Shown piece by piece: positions 34,340 to 43,237 of a stretch of 64,000 bases of DNA (positions within the stretch are counted from its first letter, which is position 1; each line of letters opens with the position of its first letter). A program made the position numbers and the translations under genes. Below the pieces are notes generated by a model that was not told where the DNA came from, did no database searches, and worked only from the letters and a program-made list of their open reading frames with translations. The stretch lies in the NCBI RefSeq assembly GCF_902810445.1, contig NZ_LR778175.1:620001-684000 (forward strand), read 5' to 3'. The stretch is from Candidatus Nitrosacidococcus tergens (GTDB lineage: Bacteria; Pseudomonadota; Gammaproteobacteria; Nitrosococcales; Nitrosococcaceae).

Positions 34340-35401
34340 ATGCCATCTGTAGAAATCCCATCTTTACTCAATTACACCCGCAGCATTGTCCCGAGTGAAG
34401 GAACGTTTTGGATTAATCATCATGATCCTTTAATTATCCAAGAAAAAACAGTACTGGGTACCATTGCCAACTATAGTGGTGTCTATAAAGGAAACAAACA
34501 GCAAGACGAAGAGGCAATTAATAAACAAATGCTGGCAGGAGATAATAATATTCAACGAATAGATAGCTGCCACCTACCTGCTGGCACTGATACCTTTACC
34601 CTACGTTTTAGTCTTAAATTTCTAGCTAATGCTAATGCACCAGAGAGTTGTAATGTTCCAGAGTTTAGAAATGATCTAGAAGAAATTGCAGTGCTTTACA
34701 AAGAAAAAGGAGGATTTACTGTCCTTGCTGAGCGTTATTTTGCTAATTTAATGAATGGTAAATTTCTCTGGCGTAATCGTTATGGTACTCAGCGTACCCT
34801 CACTTTAAAGGCACCTTTTCATAAGGATTTAAAGGAAACTAGTTTTGATATTATTGATGAGCCCCATTTACCTGAAGATAAAATAGCTCAATTTCAGCCT
34901 TGGATTAATCATATCGCAGATGCTTTCAGTGGCAAAATCCCATTTTTTATCCTAGATGTTGTCGCTAAAATCACGATAGGCGATGGTCAAGAAGTTTATC
35001 CTAGCCAGGAGTTTGTGGATAAAGGATCTCAAGGAGGGAAGGGGGGAAAATCAAAAACTCTATTTTCAGTAAAGGTCAATGGGCAACAAGTAGCTGCTCT
35101 GCACAGCCAAAAAATTGGTAACGCTATTCGCACCATTGACACTTGGTATCCAGATGCTTCTGTAGATCATCCATTAGCGGTAGATCCTTTCACGGTAGAC
35201 AAGCGCAGAGCCACTACTGTGCGTTTGCCAGATAAGGAAAAATCAGATTTTTACAGCCTACTTAAAAATCCTGAAGAATTAAAAAATAAGCTTCAAGCCG
35301 CCTCAAATGCCAAAAATCTTGATGGTAATCTTCATTATTTTATGGCAGTCCTCATTCGAGGTGGAGTCTTTAGTGGCGAGGGTAAAAAAGATAAAAAATA
35401 G
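34340..35401 (+). CDS. csy3: Csy3 (Cas7f), backbone of the type I-F Cascade
   Basis: 353 residues. Six copies form the helical backbone that holds the crRNA spacer. Family features include the opening SLLNYTRSIVPSEGTFWINH, LPAGTDTFTLRFSLKFL, ANLMNGKFLWRNRYG and HQ-like AALHSQKIGNAIRTIDTWY, ending with MAVLIRGGVFSGEGKKDKK. AGGAG precedes ATG. It is followed 12 bases later by cas6f. Confidence 0.96.
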   Translation: MPSVEIPSLLNYTRSIVPSEGTFWINHHDPLIIQEKTVLGTIANYSGVYKGNKQQDEEAINKQMLAGDNNIQRIDSCHLPAGTDTFTLRFSLKFLANANAPESCNVPEFRNDLEEIAVLYKEKGGFTVLAERYFANLMNGKFLWRNRYGTQRTLTLKAPFHKDLKETSFDIIDEPHLPEDKIAQFQPWINHIADAFSGKIPFFILDVVAKITIGDGQEVYPSQEFVDKGSQGGKGGKSKTLFSVKVNGQQVAALHSQKIGNAIRTIDTWYPDASVDHPLAVDPFTVDKRRATTVRLPDKEKSDFYSLLKNPEELKNKLQAASNAKNLDGNLHYFMAVLIRGGVFSGEGKKDKK

Positions 35402-35413
35402 GAGCATAGTCTT

Positions 35414-35998
35414 ATGTTTTCAGAATATGTTGAAATTCATACTCAAGGGGAGTCAGAAGACACTCACTTTATCTTAAGCAAGCTATTTACTCGGATTCAT
35501 GGCATTTTAAAATCCCACTCTCTTAATATTGCTTTAGGATTTCCGGATCTAAAAGAATATTCGCCAGGCAAACTCATCCGTTGTTTTGGTGTTGTTAAAG
35601 ATTTGGCTCAGTTAGAGAAAAATGATGGGCTACTTCATCTTGAAAAGAGGAATATGATTTCAATTAATTCCATTGCCAGCGTACCTAAAGATCATGACAA
35701 AATAGCCTATCGCCGATTACGAGAGCCAGAAAAAGCAATCAATGGATTTAAAAAACGGCTTAGTCTTCGTAATCAGAAAAGGGAGAGCATACCTCATTTA
35801 AAAAACAACACAAATGAAACCGAAGAAAAGGAGAAAATAAAACGACCACCCTATTTAATTTTAGAACGTAACGGGCAGAAACTACCAATTCATATTGGCA
35901 CGGAAAGGCTAAAACTTGATTCAGATCTTTGCCAATTTAATACCTATGGATTTGCAAAAAAGATAAAAGAGTGCTATGCAGCGATTCCTTTCTTTTAA
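35414..35998 (+). CDS. cas6f: Cas6f (Csy4), pre-crRNA endoribonuclease
   Basis: 194 residues. Cuts the repeat RNA at the base of its hairpin and stays bound to the 3' end of the crRNA. The catalytic His is His29 in SKLFTRIHGIL, the same number as in Pseudomonas Csy4, and the conserved end FNTYGFAKKIKECYAAIPFF is present. The basic helix (about 125-150; NGFKKRLSLRNQKRES) would enter the repeat major groove. In the strand that carries catalytic Ser148 in Pseudomonas, this protein reads ILERNGQKLPIHIG and I see no equivalent serine. AGGAG precedes ATG. Last gene before the array. Confidence 0.94.
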   Translation: MFSEYVEIHTQGESEDTHFILSKLFTRIHGILKSHSLNIALGFPDLKEYSPGKLIRCFGVVKDLAQLEKNDGLLHLEKRNMISINSIASVPKDHDKIAYRRLREPEKAINGFKKRLSLRNQKRESIPHLKNNTNETEEKEKIKRPPYLILERNGQKLPIHIGTERLKLDSDLCQFNTYGFAKKIKECYAAIPFF

Positions 35999-36076
35999 AC
36001 CTTCCTATTTTGAGATATTTTTTATTTACAATAAAAACAATAACTTGTAATTTATGCTAAAAAAGGAAGGTTTTTT
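35997..36076 (+). terminator. Possible terminator after cas6f, with a long loop
   Basis: AAACCTTCCT (35997-36006, overlapping the stop codon) pairs perfectly with AGGAAGGTTT (36064-36073), followed by a T run. The 57-base AT-rich loop is unusually long, so it may instead be a leader structure. Confidence 0.4.
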
Positions 36077-36177
36077 ATTAAAATTTAAGTATACTGAGCT
36101 TGCTTTTAAAACGAATCCCACGATAAAAAGTGGGATTGTGCTCGGCTAGCTTTAAAGGATCTTTAACAATTTTTACT
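35999..36177 (+). promoter_or_regulatory. CRISPR leader
   Basis: 179 AT-rich bases between cas6f and the first repeat. The array's degenerate end is at the other side, which identifies this as the leader, where transcription starts and new spacers enter. It contains an 8-bp hairpin, AATCCCAC (36114-36121) with GTGGGATT (36130-36137). The last bases before the first repeat read TTAACAATTTTTACT. I could not place a confident promoter or IHF site. Confidence 0.75.
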
Positions 36178-39100
36178 GTTCACCGCCGAATAGGCGGTTT
36201 AGAAAATGTAAGTATACTAGATGAATGTTTTAAAATAGTTCACCGCCGAATAGGCGGTTTAGAAATAAAAAATGAGCATAATTAATGATTTATCTATGTT
36301 CACCGCCGAATAGGCGGTTTAGAAAATTTGTAAGTAGCTATTTGTATTATTCATTTTGTTCACCGCCGAATAGGCGGTTTAGAAAATCAGGAACGAAATT
36401 ATTTCAAGGGGGTAAAAGTTCACCGCCGAATAGGCGGTTTAGAAAAAATCAGAGGCTCTAATGATGACAAACTATCAGTTCACCGCCGAATAGGCGGTTT
36501 AGAAAAATCTTGATCCGTATGATCGTTTTAGTATTAAGTTCACCGCCGAATAGGCGGTTTAGAAAATGCAATAAAATACTTTACTGCAAGCTGTGTTGTT
36601 CACCGCCGAATAGGCGGTTTAGAAAAGTGAACTTTAAGAGACATCGATCGCAATGGTGTTCACCGCCGAATAGGCGGTTTAGAAAGAATGATAAACGTGC
36701 TACGTAAACATTAAATTGTTCACCGCCGAATAGGCGGTTTAGAAAATCTCGATAAAAATAATTGATTTTTACCTTCTGTTCACCGCCGAATAGGCGGTTT
36801 AGAAAATCAGTGCTTTGTAAATATCAAGTATCAAATCGTTCACCGCCGAATAGGCGGTTTAGAAAGTAACTTCTTAACGCTTTAATCACAGCCGAAAGTT
36901 CACCGCCGAATAGGCGGTTTAGAAAAAATACTACACAGACTGTATTACAACAAATCTGTTCACCGCCGAATAGGCGGTTTAGAAAACAAACATTAGAAGA
37001 ATATGAGTGGAAGGGAGGTTCACCGCCGAATAGGCGGTTTAGAAATAACCTTGATCCGTACGATCGTTTTAGTATTAGTTCACCGCCGAATAGGCGGTTT
37101 AGAAAAGATAATCCATGTATCAACCCAACACCAACATGTTCACCGCCGAATAGGCGGTTTAGAAAAATAACATTCTTTCTTTGCAAAGATGAATGAGGTT
37201 CACCGCCGAATAGGCGGTTTAGAAAATATATAAATGACCTGTAGGTAATATAGGTATGTTCACCGCCGAATAGGCGGTTTAGAAAATCCCGCCAAATCAT
37301 CTTCATATAATCGTTGCGTTCACCGCCGAATAGGCGGTTTAGAAATGTACATGATGTGTTAAGACAATGGAGAAGCTGTTCACCGCCGAATAGGCGGTTT
37401 AGAAATGTTATAAAATTTCCCTTTATCTTCTGCTTCATGTTCACCGCCGAATAGGCGGTTTAGAAAATTGGCTTTAGTAGGACAGATAATTGACTTGAGT
37501 TCACCGCCGAATAGGCGGTTTAGAAATCAAGCAATTAAAGACATGGGTAGAAGAGTGTGTTCACCGCCGAATAGGCGGTTTAGAAAAAGTACATTTTCTG
37601 CTTTAAGTGCTAATGTTGGTTCACCGCCGAATAGGCGGTTTAGAAATTTTAGATGTTGACTATCTGATACACCTCTAGGTTCACCGCCGAATAGGCGGTT
37701 TAGAAATCACAACGATAACCTGACAATACCACTACCTTGTTCACCGCCGAATAGGCGGTTTAGAAATATTTCAGGAATACTCATGTGTACTCCCCCGTGT
37801 TCACCGCCGAATAGGCGGTTTAGAAATATAGCGAGGGAAGTGTAACTGTACACGATCCGTTCACCGCCGAATAGGCGGTTTAGAAACATTCTTTATTTTT
37901 TTAATTAATTTCATTTCGGTTCACCGCCGAATAGGCGGTTTAGAAAACCATAATACTCAGCTATTAATTGATCATATTGTTCACCGCCGAATAGGCGGTT
38001 TAGAAAACTTCACCTGAATCTTCTAAGATTCCTTGCATGTTCACCGCCGAATAGGCGGTTTAGAAATCTAACCTGTTTATTTAGCTCCTCACAACGATGT
38101 TCACCGCCGAATAGGCGGTTTAGAAATTTAATGGTGTCATCTACATAGGTACCATAACGTTCACCGCCGAATAGGCGGTTTAGAAATTGGTTAAAAACAG
38201 TAGATGCAGATACTCTTGGTTCACCGCCGAATAGGCGGTTTAGAAATTTCAGATGCTGGCTATCTGATACACCTCTAAGTTCACCGCCGAATAGGCGGTT
38301 TAGAAAAACAAGAATTCTAATATTCTCTGGTCAATCAAGTTCACCGCCGAATAGGCGGTTTAGAAATCAGAGAGACGGCACTTACAAACATGGAGGAAGT
38401 TCACCGCCGAATAGGCGGTTTAGAAAAAGAAAGTTTACTTCACTGCTTCTTCTAACAAGTTCACCGCCGAATAGGCGGTTTAGAAATTACTTTCTTAAAG
38501 AGATAGAAGAATACCACCCGTTCACCGCCGAATAGGCGGTTTAGAAAAGTCGGCCCACTTAAAGACGCTAGTGATTGGTGTTCACCGCCGAATAGGCGGT
38601 TTAGAAAGATAATTATAAACAGCTGGTATCGTTCTTCTCGTTCACCGCCGAATAGGCGGTTTAGAAAGTAAAATACGATAATACTCCGAGTAATGACACG
38701 TTCACCGCCGAATAGGCGGTTTAGAAAGCGTCAAAATCTAAATTACCCATTATTTGTATGTTCACCGCCGAATAGGCGGTTTAGAAATGCATGATCAGGT
38801 GGCAATATTCTATCTCTTAGTTCACCGCCGAATAGGCGGTTTAGAAAATCAAATGTACATCTCAAATCTTCAGCGTTATGTTCACCGCCGAATAGGCGGT
38901 TTAGAAATACAGTGCCCATCCCTATTCCTCTGCATATAGGTTCACCGCCGAATAGGCGGTTTAGAAAACTAACAACATTTATTCTAAGTTGTGCATTGAG
39001 TTCACCGCCGAATAGGCGGTTTAGAAAGCTCGGTGAGACAGTAGTTATTCAAAAATCACGTTCACCGCCGAATAGGCGGTTTAGAAAATATACACAATGG

Positions 39101-39508
39101 ATAGTCAAAAGCATTTTACGTTCACCGCCGAATAGGCGGTTTAGAAAACAACTCATGCAGATGGTACTCGTGTAATATTGTTCACCGCCGAATAGGCGGT
39201 TTAGAAATGCACTTATAAAGCCTTGATGTATTGTTTCTGGTTCACCGCCGAATAGGCGGTTTAGAAATATCCTGAATAATACTCATAAGTTAATACTGTA
39301 GTTCACCGCCGAATAGGCGGTTTAGAAAATTGTCTTAAAACATCGTGTACTGGTATGTCAGTTCACCGCCGAATAGGCGGTTTAGAAATGTATCCAGCGT
39401 ACATCAAATTTTGTAAAGAAGTTCACCGCCGAATAGGCGGTTTAGAAATGTAGCTCTTACTCTTTTATCTCCGCTCTCTAGTTCACCGCCGAACAGGCGG
39501 TTTAAAAA
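36178..39508 (+). CRISPR. Type I-F CRISPR array, 56 repeats and 55 spacers
   Basis: The 28-bp repeat starts GTTCACCGCC and ends GGCGGTTTAGAAA. ACCGCC and GGCGGT form a 6-bp hairpin with loop GAATA, the Cas6f substrate; the layout equals the Pseudomonas I-F repeat. Repeats start every 60 bases from 36178, with 61-base steps into 37439, 38520 and 39301, so 52 spacers are 32 nt and three are 33 nt. All repeats look identical except the last (39481-39508), which has a T to C change in the loop and a G to A near the end. That places the leader at 36177. Two pairs of spacers are homologous (6 with 15; 25 with 35, counted from the leader). Confidence 0.99.
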
Positions 39509-39539
39509 ATCAGAGCCCACAGAAACCAAACCCACTTTG

Positions 39540-39567
39540 TATTATCTCCGAATAAGTAATTTAGAGA
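39540..39567 (+). repeat. Decayed CRISPR repeat beyond the array end
   Basis: Starts 59 bases after the terminal repeat, as the next unit should. It matches the repeat at 18 of 28 positions, including the central CCGAATA and TTTAGA. Six of the ten mismatches are C/G to T/A transitions, which destroy the hairpin. Confidence 0.6.
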
Positions 39568-39660
39568 ATCCAATAAGAGATATTTAATCTAAATATTTGT
39601 ATAATCACTGGTTAATTATTTACTATTTTACTTAAAAAAATAAATATACATAGCATTGTA

Positions 39661-40176
39661 ATGAAGAAACTGCTCTTTATACCTATCCTCTTTATTCATA
39701 TTCAAGCAAAAGCATGGGTTGACAATCTCGCTAATGACTCTATGGAAGGCTATCCCATCTATTCTATAGGGGTAATGAGTGAAGATGGGGATGAGGAACT
39801 TATTTTTGATTGTAGTAAAAATGGGGTAGAAAGCACTTTATTGCTCAATCAAGATATTACCGTAATCTATACAAGCTATCTTGCCTATGATGCTTATGCA
39901 GGGTTTTATGATGGAAAGAAGCCTGAATTATATCGGGATATTATCTATCGAATTGATAACAATCGTGTAGAGAGGACAGGAAGTGATGTAGTTCGCCACG
40001 ATGTAGGATTGTTGAAATTGCGTGGAACTATGGATAGGTATTCCCCTTGGGATATCCTCCATCAAATGAAAGATAAATCAGAAATCATTATGCAGGTGGA
40101 GGGGCTAACTATGGAGTTTGATATTAGCGGGGTCAGTGAATATTATCCTAAGTTTAAGGAATACTGTAATTTCTAG
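39661..40176 (+). CDS. Small exported protein of unknown function
   Basis: 171 residues. A short signal peptide (about 1-18; LLFIPILFIHIQAKA) precedes a compact mixed domain without cysteine pairs of note. Distinct stretches are GYPIYSIGVMSEDGDEELIF, YTSYLAYDAYAGFYDGKK and DRYSPWDILHQMKDKSEII. No ribosome-binding site is obvious. It lies between the CRISPR array's old end and a convergent ABC operon. It could be a defence-associated passenger or simply unrelated; I do not recognise it. Confidence 0.55.
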   Translation: MKKLLFIPILFIHIQAKAWVDNLANDSMEGYPIYSIGVMSEDGDEELIFDCSKNGVESTLLLNQDITVIYTSYLAYDAYAGFYDGKKPELYRDIIYRIDNNRVERTGSDVVRHDVGLLKLRGTMDRYSPWDILHQMKDKSEIIMQVEGLTMEFDISGVSEYYPKFKEYCNF

Positions 40177-40189
40177 GATTAAATGTTAT

Positions 40190-41356
40190 CTAAGCAGATC
40201 GTAAAGAATCTACAATATTCATTCTTGCTGCACGGACTGCAGGTAAAAATCCGCCTAGCAATCCCATAAATAAAGAGAAAATGATAGCTTGCTCCATAAT
40301 TTTCTCTGTCAGAATAAAGCTAAAGGCAAGCTCAGAAAAGGTTTGCCAATTCATGGTGGAAATCGTAAAAAATTGCATAAATGAAGCAATAAATAAGCCT
40401 ATTGCACCACCAATTAGACTCAAAGCAAGGGATTCTAAAAGAAAAGCAGATAAAATGCTGCTTCTTGGAAAACCAAGGGCACGAAGAGTGCCAATTTCTA
40501 TGGTACGGTTTGCTACTGATGCATACATGGTAATCATGGCACCAATCATGGCACCAATGGAAAAAATAATACTCAAAGATATCCCTAAGACTTTTAAAAA
40601 TCGAGACATCATTTCTGATTGTTCAGCATAAAAGGTAATTTCTCGTTTTGCTAAAATGGTCAACCGTTGATCGCTTTCTAAAAGGGTTTTAGTTTGTTCA
40701 AAAGCATTAGGATCGGCTAGTTTAAAAATAATAGAAGAATAAGCATTACGACGAAAGGCTTGCATGAGTTGATTTACATCCCCCCATACTTCAGAGCTAA
40801 ATCCAGTTTTCCCTCCATCAAAAATACCCACAATAGTCCATTCATTCATACCAAGATGAATTTTATCTCCCACATGGGTATGGCTAAAGCTTTCAGCCAA
40901 TTTATTACCTACAATGACTTCACTTGCTCCGGGGCGAAACATTCTTCCTTCAACAAGCCGAATTTGGGGGCGTAATGCCAGTCCTGCACTAGAAATCCCC
41001 CGAACGGTGACATTAGATGGCTTACCGGTCATTTTTTTAGGTAGCACAATCAATACAATGAGCTCTTTTGAAATGAGTCCTTCGCCTTGAGAGTCATAAG
41101 CTATTTTAGGTAGGCTAGTAATGATTCCTGCTTGTTCTCGATCAATAGTACTTTGTACTTCGGTTTCTGCTGCATGGCGAAGTACGATCATGTTATCTGG
41201 ACTGCCAGTAGCAACTAAGGTTTCTTTTAAGCCAGCAGAGAGCATCAATACAGTGGTAAAAACGAAAACCACTAGACTCATACCAATAGCAGTCAGTAGG
41301 GTAGTAAGCTTACGTGTCCAAAGATTACGAATAATGTAGATAAAGGGGATCTTCAT
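40190..41356 (-). CDS. ABC transporter permease, FtsX/MacB type (second)
   Basis: 388 residues from the ATG at 41356, 14 bases after the upstream permease gene. An in-frame start at 41479 exists but would overlap that gene by 109 bases and adds a non-family stretch rich in Tyr/Cys/Ser. The layout is one N-terminal helix (TTLLTAIGMSLVVFVFTTVL), a periplasmic MacB-like core (VTVRGISSAGLALRPQIRLV, EVIVGNKLAESF) and three C-terminal helices with the FtsX signature GTLRALGFPRSSILSAFLLE. Together with the first permease it forms the membrane part of an efflux or lipoprotein-type exporter. Confidence 0.88.
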   Translation of the reverse strand: MKIPFIYIIRNLWTRKLTTLLTAIGMSLVVFVFTTVLMLSAGLKETLVATGSPDNMIVLRHAAETEVQSTIDREQAGIITSLPKIAYDSQGEGLISKELIVLIVLPKKMTGKPSNVTVRGISSAGLALRPQIRLVEGRMFRPGASEVIVGNKLAESFSHTHVGDKIHLGMNEWTIVGIFDGGKTGFSSEVWGDVNQLMQAFRRNAYSSIIFKLADPNAFEQTKTLLESDQRLTILAKREITFYAEQSEMMSRFLKVLGISLSIIFSIGAMIGAMITMYASVANRTIEIGTLRALGFPRSSILSAFLLESLALSLIGGAIGLFIASFMQFFTISTMNWQTFSELAFSFILTEKIMEQAIIFSLFMGLLGGFLPAVRAARMNIVDSLRSA

Positions 41357-41370
41357 GAAAGATAAAGGAG

Positions 41371-42537
41371 CTAGCCAATATCTCGAAAACCGCTTAGGAT
41401 AGGCGTAGTCGCTCCACGCCAAGCAGGAATTGCTGCTGCACTTATACCTACCATAATAGCAGCTCCAATAGAGAGCCAAGCAGTTTGGATGGTTACTCTG
41501 AAAATGGGAAAGAAAGTACCTATTTTAGTGACAAAAATATGAGCAGTAGGGTAAAGAAGAATCAGTCCTAAAATTCCTCCTGTGATAGCAATAATTAAAG
41601 ATTCCCCGTACACGAGTAGGGCAATGTATTTGCCAGAAAACCCGAGTGCCTTTAAGGTAGCATATTCCCGTTTTCGTTCTCTAGCATTCATTGCCATCGT
41701 ATTTGCCATAATTGCCATTATGATGATAATTACCAGAAATGAAACAATTTTAATTACGGTAACAATGGCTTCTGTCATGGCAACAAAACTAAGTTGAAAG
41801 ACTTTTTCCGTTTCAGTTAGGGTTTCTGCAGGGGAATTTTTAAACTGGCTATCAATTTCCTGAGAAATTTTAGCCGCTTGGCTAGAATTCTCTAATCCAA
41901 CGATATAAATTCCTACATGATCTATGTTTTCATTAGTCGCTTTATCTTCTTTGATCCGCTCGTTTAAATGTTGCCAATGAAACATAAATAGAGTTTCATC
42001 TACTCCCTTAGTCTCTCCTCGGTAAATTCCTCGAAGGACAAAATTCCAGTTTCCGGGGTAAATCACGCCTCGAATTGGGATCGTATCTCCAATTTTCCAG
42101 CCATATTTATTGGCCAACCGCTCTCCAGCTACCGCTCCCTGTCGATCAAGGAAAAAGGCTTTTTTCTGATCGGGAGGAAGTACATACTCAGGATAAAGAT
42201 CGAGATAGCTTCGAGGCTCAATGGCAAATTGGGGAAAAAAGTTTTTTTCACTAATATAAATACCCCCAAACCAAACAGAATAACTCATGGCTGATACCCC
42301 TTTGGTTTGTTGAATTTTGTTTTTATAACTTAAAGGCAGGGGAAAAAGTAGAGAGATAGCATTGCGGGTAATTAAGCGTGCAGCTGAAGCCGATTCAGCT
42401 TTGCCATACCAAGCATCTACTACCGTACGTAATAAACCAAAAGCAATAATAGCAATCACAATACCAATTAGGGTAAGTAGGGTTCTCAATTTTTGCCGAA
42501 AGGCATTGCGAGTAATTAATAACAGTAAGTGAGACAT
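41371..42537 (-). CDS. ABC transporter permease, FtsX/MacB type (first)
   Basis: 388 residues. One N-terminal helix (about 18-40; LRTLLTLIGIVIAIIAFGLL), a periplasmic domain (about 45-260; AGERLANKYGWKIGDTIPIRG), then three helices, with REYATLKALGFSGKYIALLVYGE marking the FtsX-family cytosolic loop. Partner of the second permease. The gene lies 22 bases after the ATPase gene. Tripartite systems with adaptor, ATPase and two permeases (DevBCA/Mac-like) export lipids, peptides or small molecules; the substrate is not evident. Confidence 0.88.
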   Translation of the reverse strand: MSHLLLLITRNAFRQKLRTLLTLIGIVIAIIAFGLLRTVVDAWYGKAESASAARLITRNAISLLFPLPLSYKNKIQQTKGVSAMSYSVWFGGIYISEKNFFPQFAIEPRSYLDLYPEYVLPPDQKKAFFLDRQGAVAGERLANKYGWKIGDTIPIRGVIYPGNWNFVLRGIYRGETKGVDETLFMFHWQHLNERIKEDKATNENIDHVGIYIVGLENSSQAAKISQEIDSQFKNSPAETLTETEKVFQLSFVAMTEAIVTVIKIVSFLVIIIIMAIMANTMAMNARERKREYATLKALGFSGKYIALLVYGESLIIAITGGILGLILLYPTAHIFVTKIGTFFPIFRVTIQTAWLSIGAAIMVGISAAAIPAWRGATTPILSGFRDIG

Positions 42538-42559
42538 GGGAAAGTAGCTTAAAGAATAA

Positions 42560-43225
42560 TTACTGGTTAAGCACTCCCTTATCCAAATGTTTCACTAAGT
42601 GAGCACAATCTGCAGCTGTTTGATCGTGGGTGACCATAACAATAGTTTTGCCTAGATCTTGATTGAGTTGCTGTAGCAATTTAAGAATATCTTTTGCTGA
42701 TTCCCGATCTAAATCTCCCGTAGGCTCATCGGCTACAATGAGGGTAGGATCAGTCACTAAAGCACGGGCAATAGCCACCCGCTGTTGCTGTCCACCTGAA
42801 AGTTGAGAAGGGTAGTGATCCATGCGATCTTTAAGTCCAACAATAGTAAGTACTAGAGCTGCATGTTCCTTTCTTTCTTTACGAGTTAGGTCAGTGAGGG
42901 ATAAAGGTAACTCCACATTTTCATGCGCGGTAAGTACCGGCATTAAATTATAAAACTGGAAAATAAACCCTACGTGATCTGCTCGCCACCGTGCTAAATC
43001 TTTTTCTGCTAAGGTAGCAATATCTATCCCATCTACATATAAATGACCACTGCTTGGCGTATCAATCCCAGCTATTAAATTTAGTAAGGTACTTTTTCCA
43101 GAGCCAGAAGGACCCATCAAAGCAATAAATTCACCATCGGCAATGGTTAAATTAATATTTTCAAGGACAGGTACGGTTTGATTACCCCGTTGATAGAATT
43201 TACTGATTCCTTTTATTTCTACCAT
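42560..43225 (-). CDS. ABC transporter ATPase, LolD/MacB type
   Basis: 221 residues, the size of LolD-class ATPases. Walker A GPSGSGKST at 38-46, Q-loop FIFQFYNLMP near 88-97, signature LSGGQQQRV at 142-150, Walker B LIVADEP at 162-168, switch His in VTHD near the end. It energises the two FtsX-type permeases encoded downstream, with 12 bases to the adaptor gene upstream. Confidence 0.95.
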   Translation of the reverse strand: MVEIKGISKFYQRGNQTVPVLENINLTIADGEFIALMGPSGSGKSTLLNLIAGIDTPSSGHLYVDGIDIATLAEKDLARWRADHVGFIFQFYNLMPVLTAHENVELPLSLTDLTRKERKEHAALVLTIVGLKDRMDHYPSQLSGGQQQRVAIARALVTDPTLIVADEPTGDLDRESAKDILKLLQQLNQDLGKTIVMVTHDQTAADCAHLVKHLDKGVLNQ

Positions 43226-43237
43226 ACATAATAGATA

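Noticed and set aside
36510..39175. Several open frames of 60-206 codons on both strands within the array, with the repeated peptides CSPPNRRFRK or FLNRLFGGE
   Set aside because: They are translations of the CRISPR repeats and spacers; the 60-base period keeps the frame open. No gene here.
37767..39273. Spacers 27 and 52 share AATACTCAT
   Set aside because: Only nine bases in common and no extended alignment in one register; chance in AT-rich spacers.
41357..41479. Longer start for the second ABC permease
   Set aside because: It would overlap the upstream permease gene by 109 bases, and the added residues match no family sequence. ATG 41356 gives the normal FtsX-type N-terminus.
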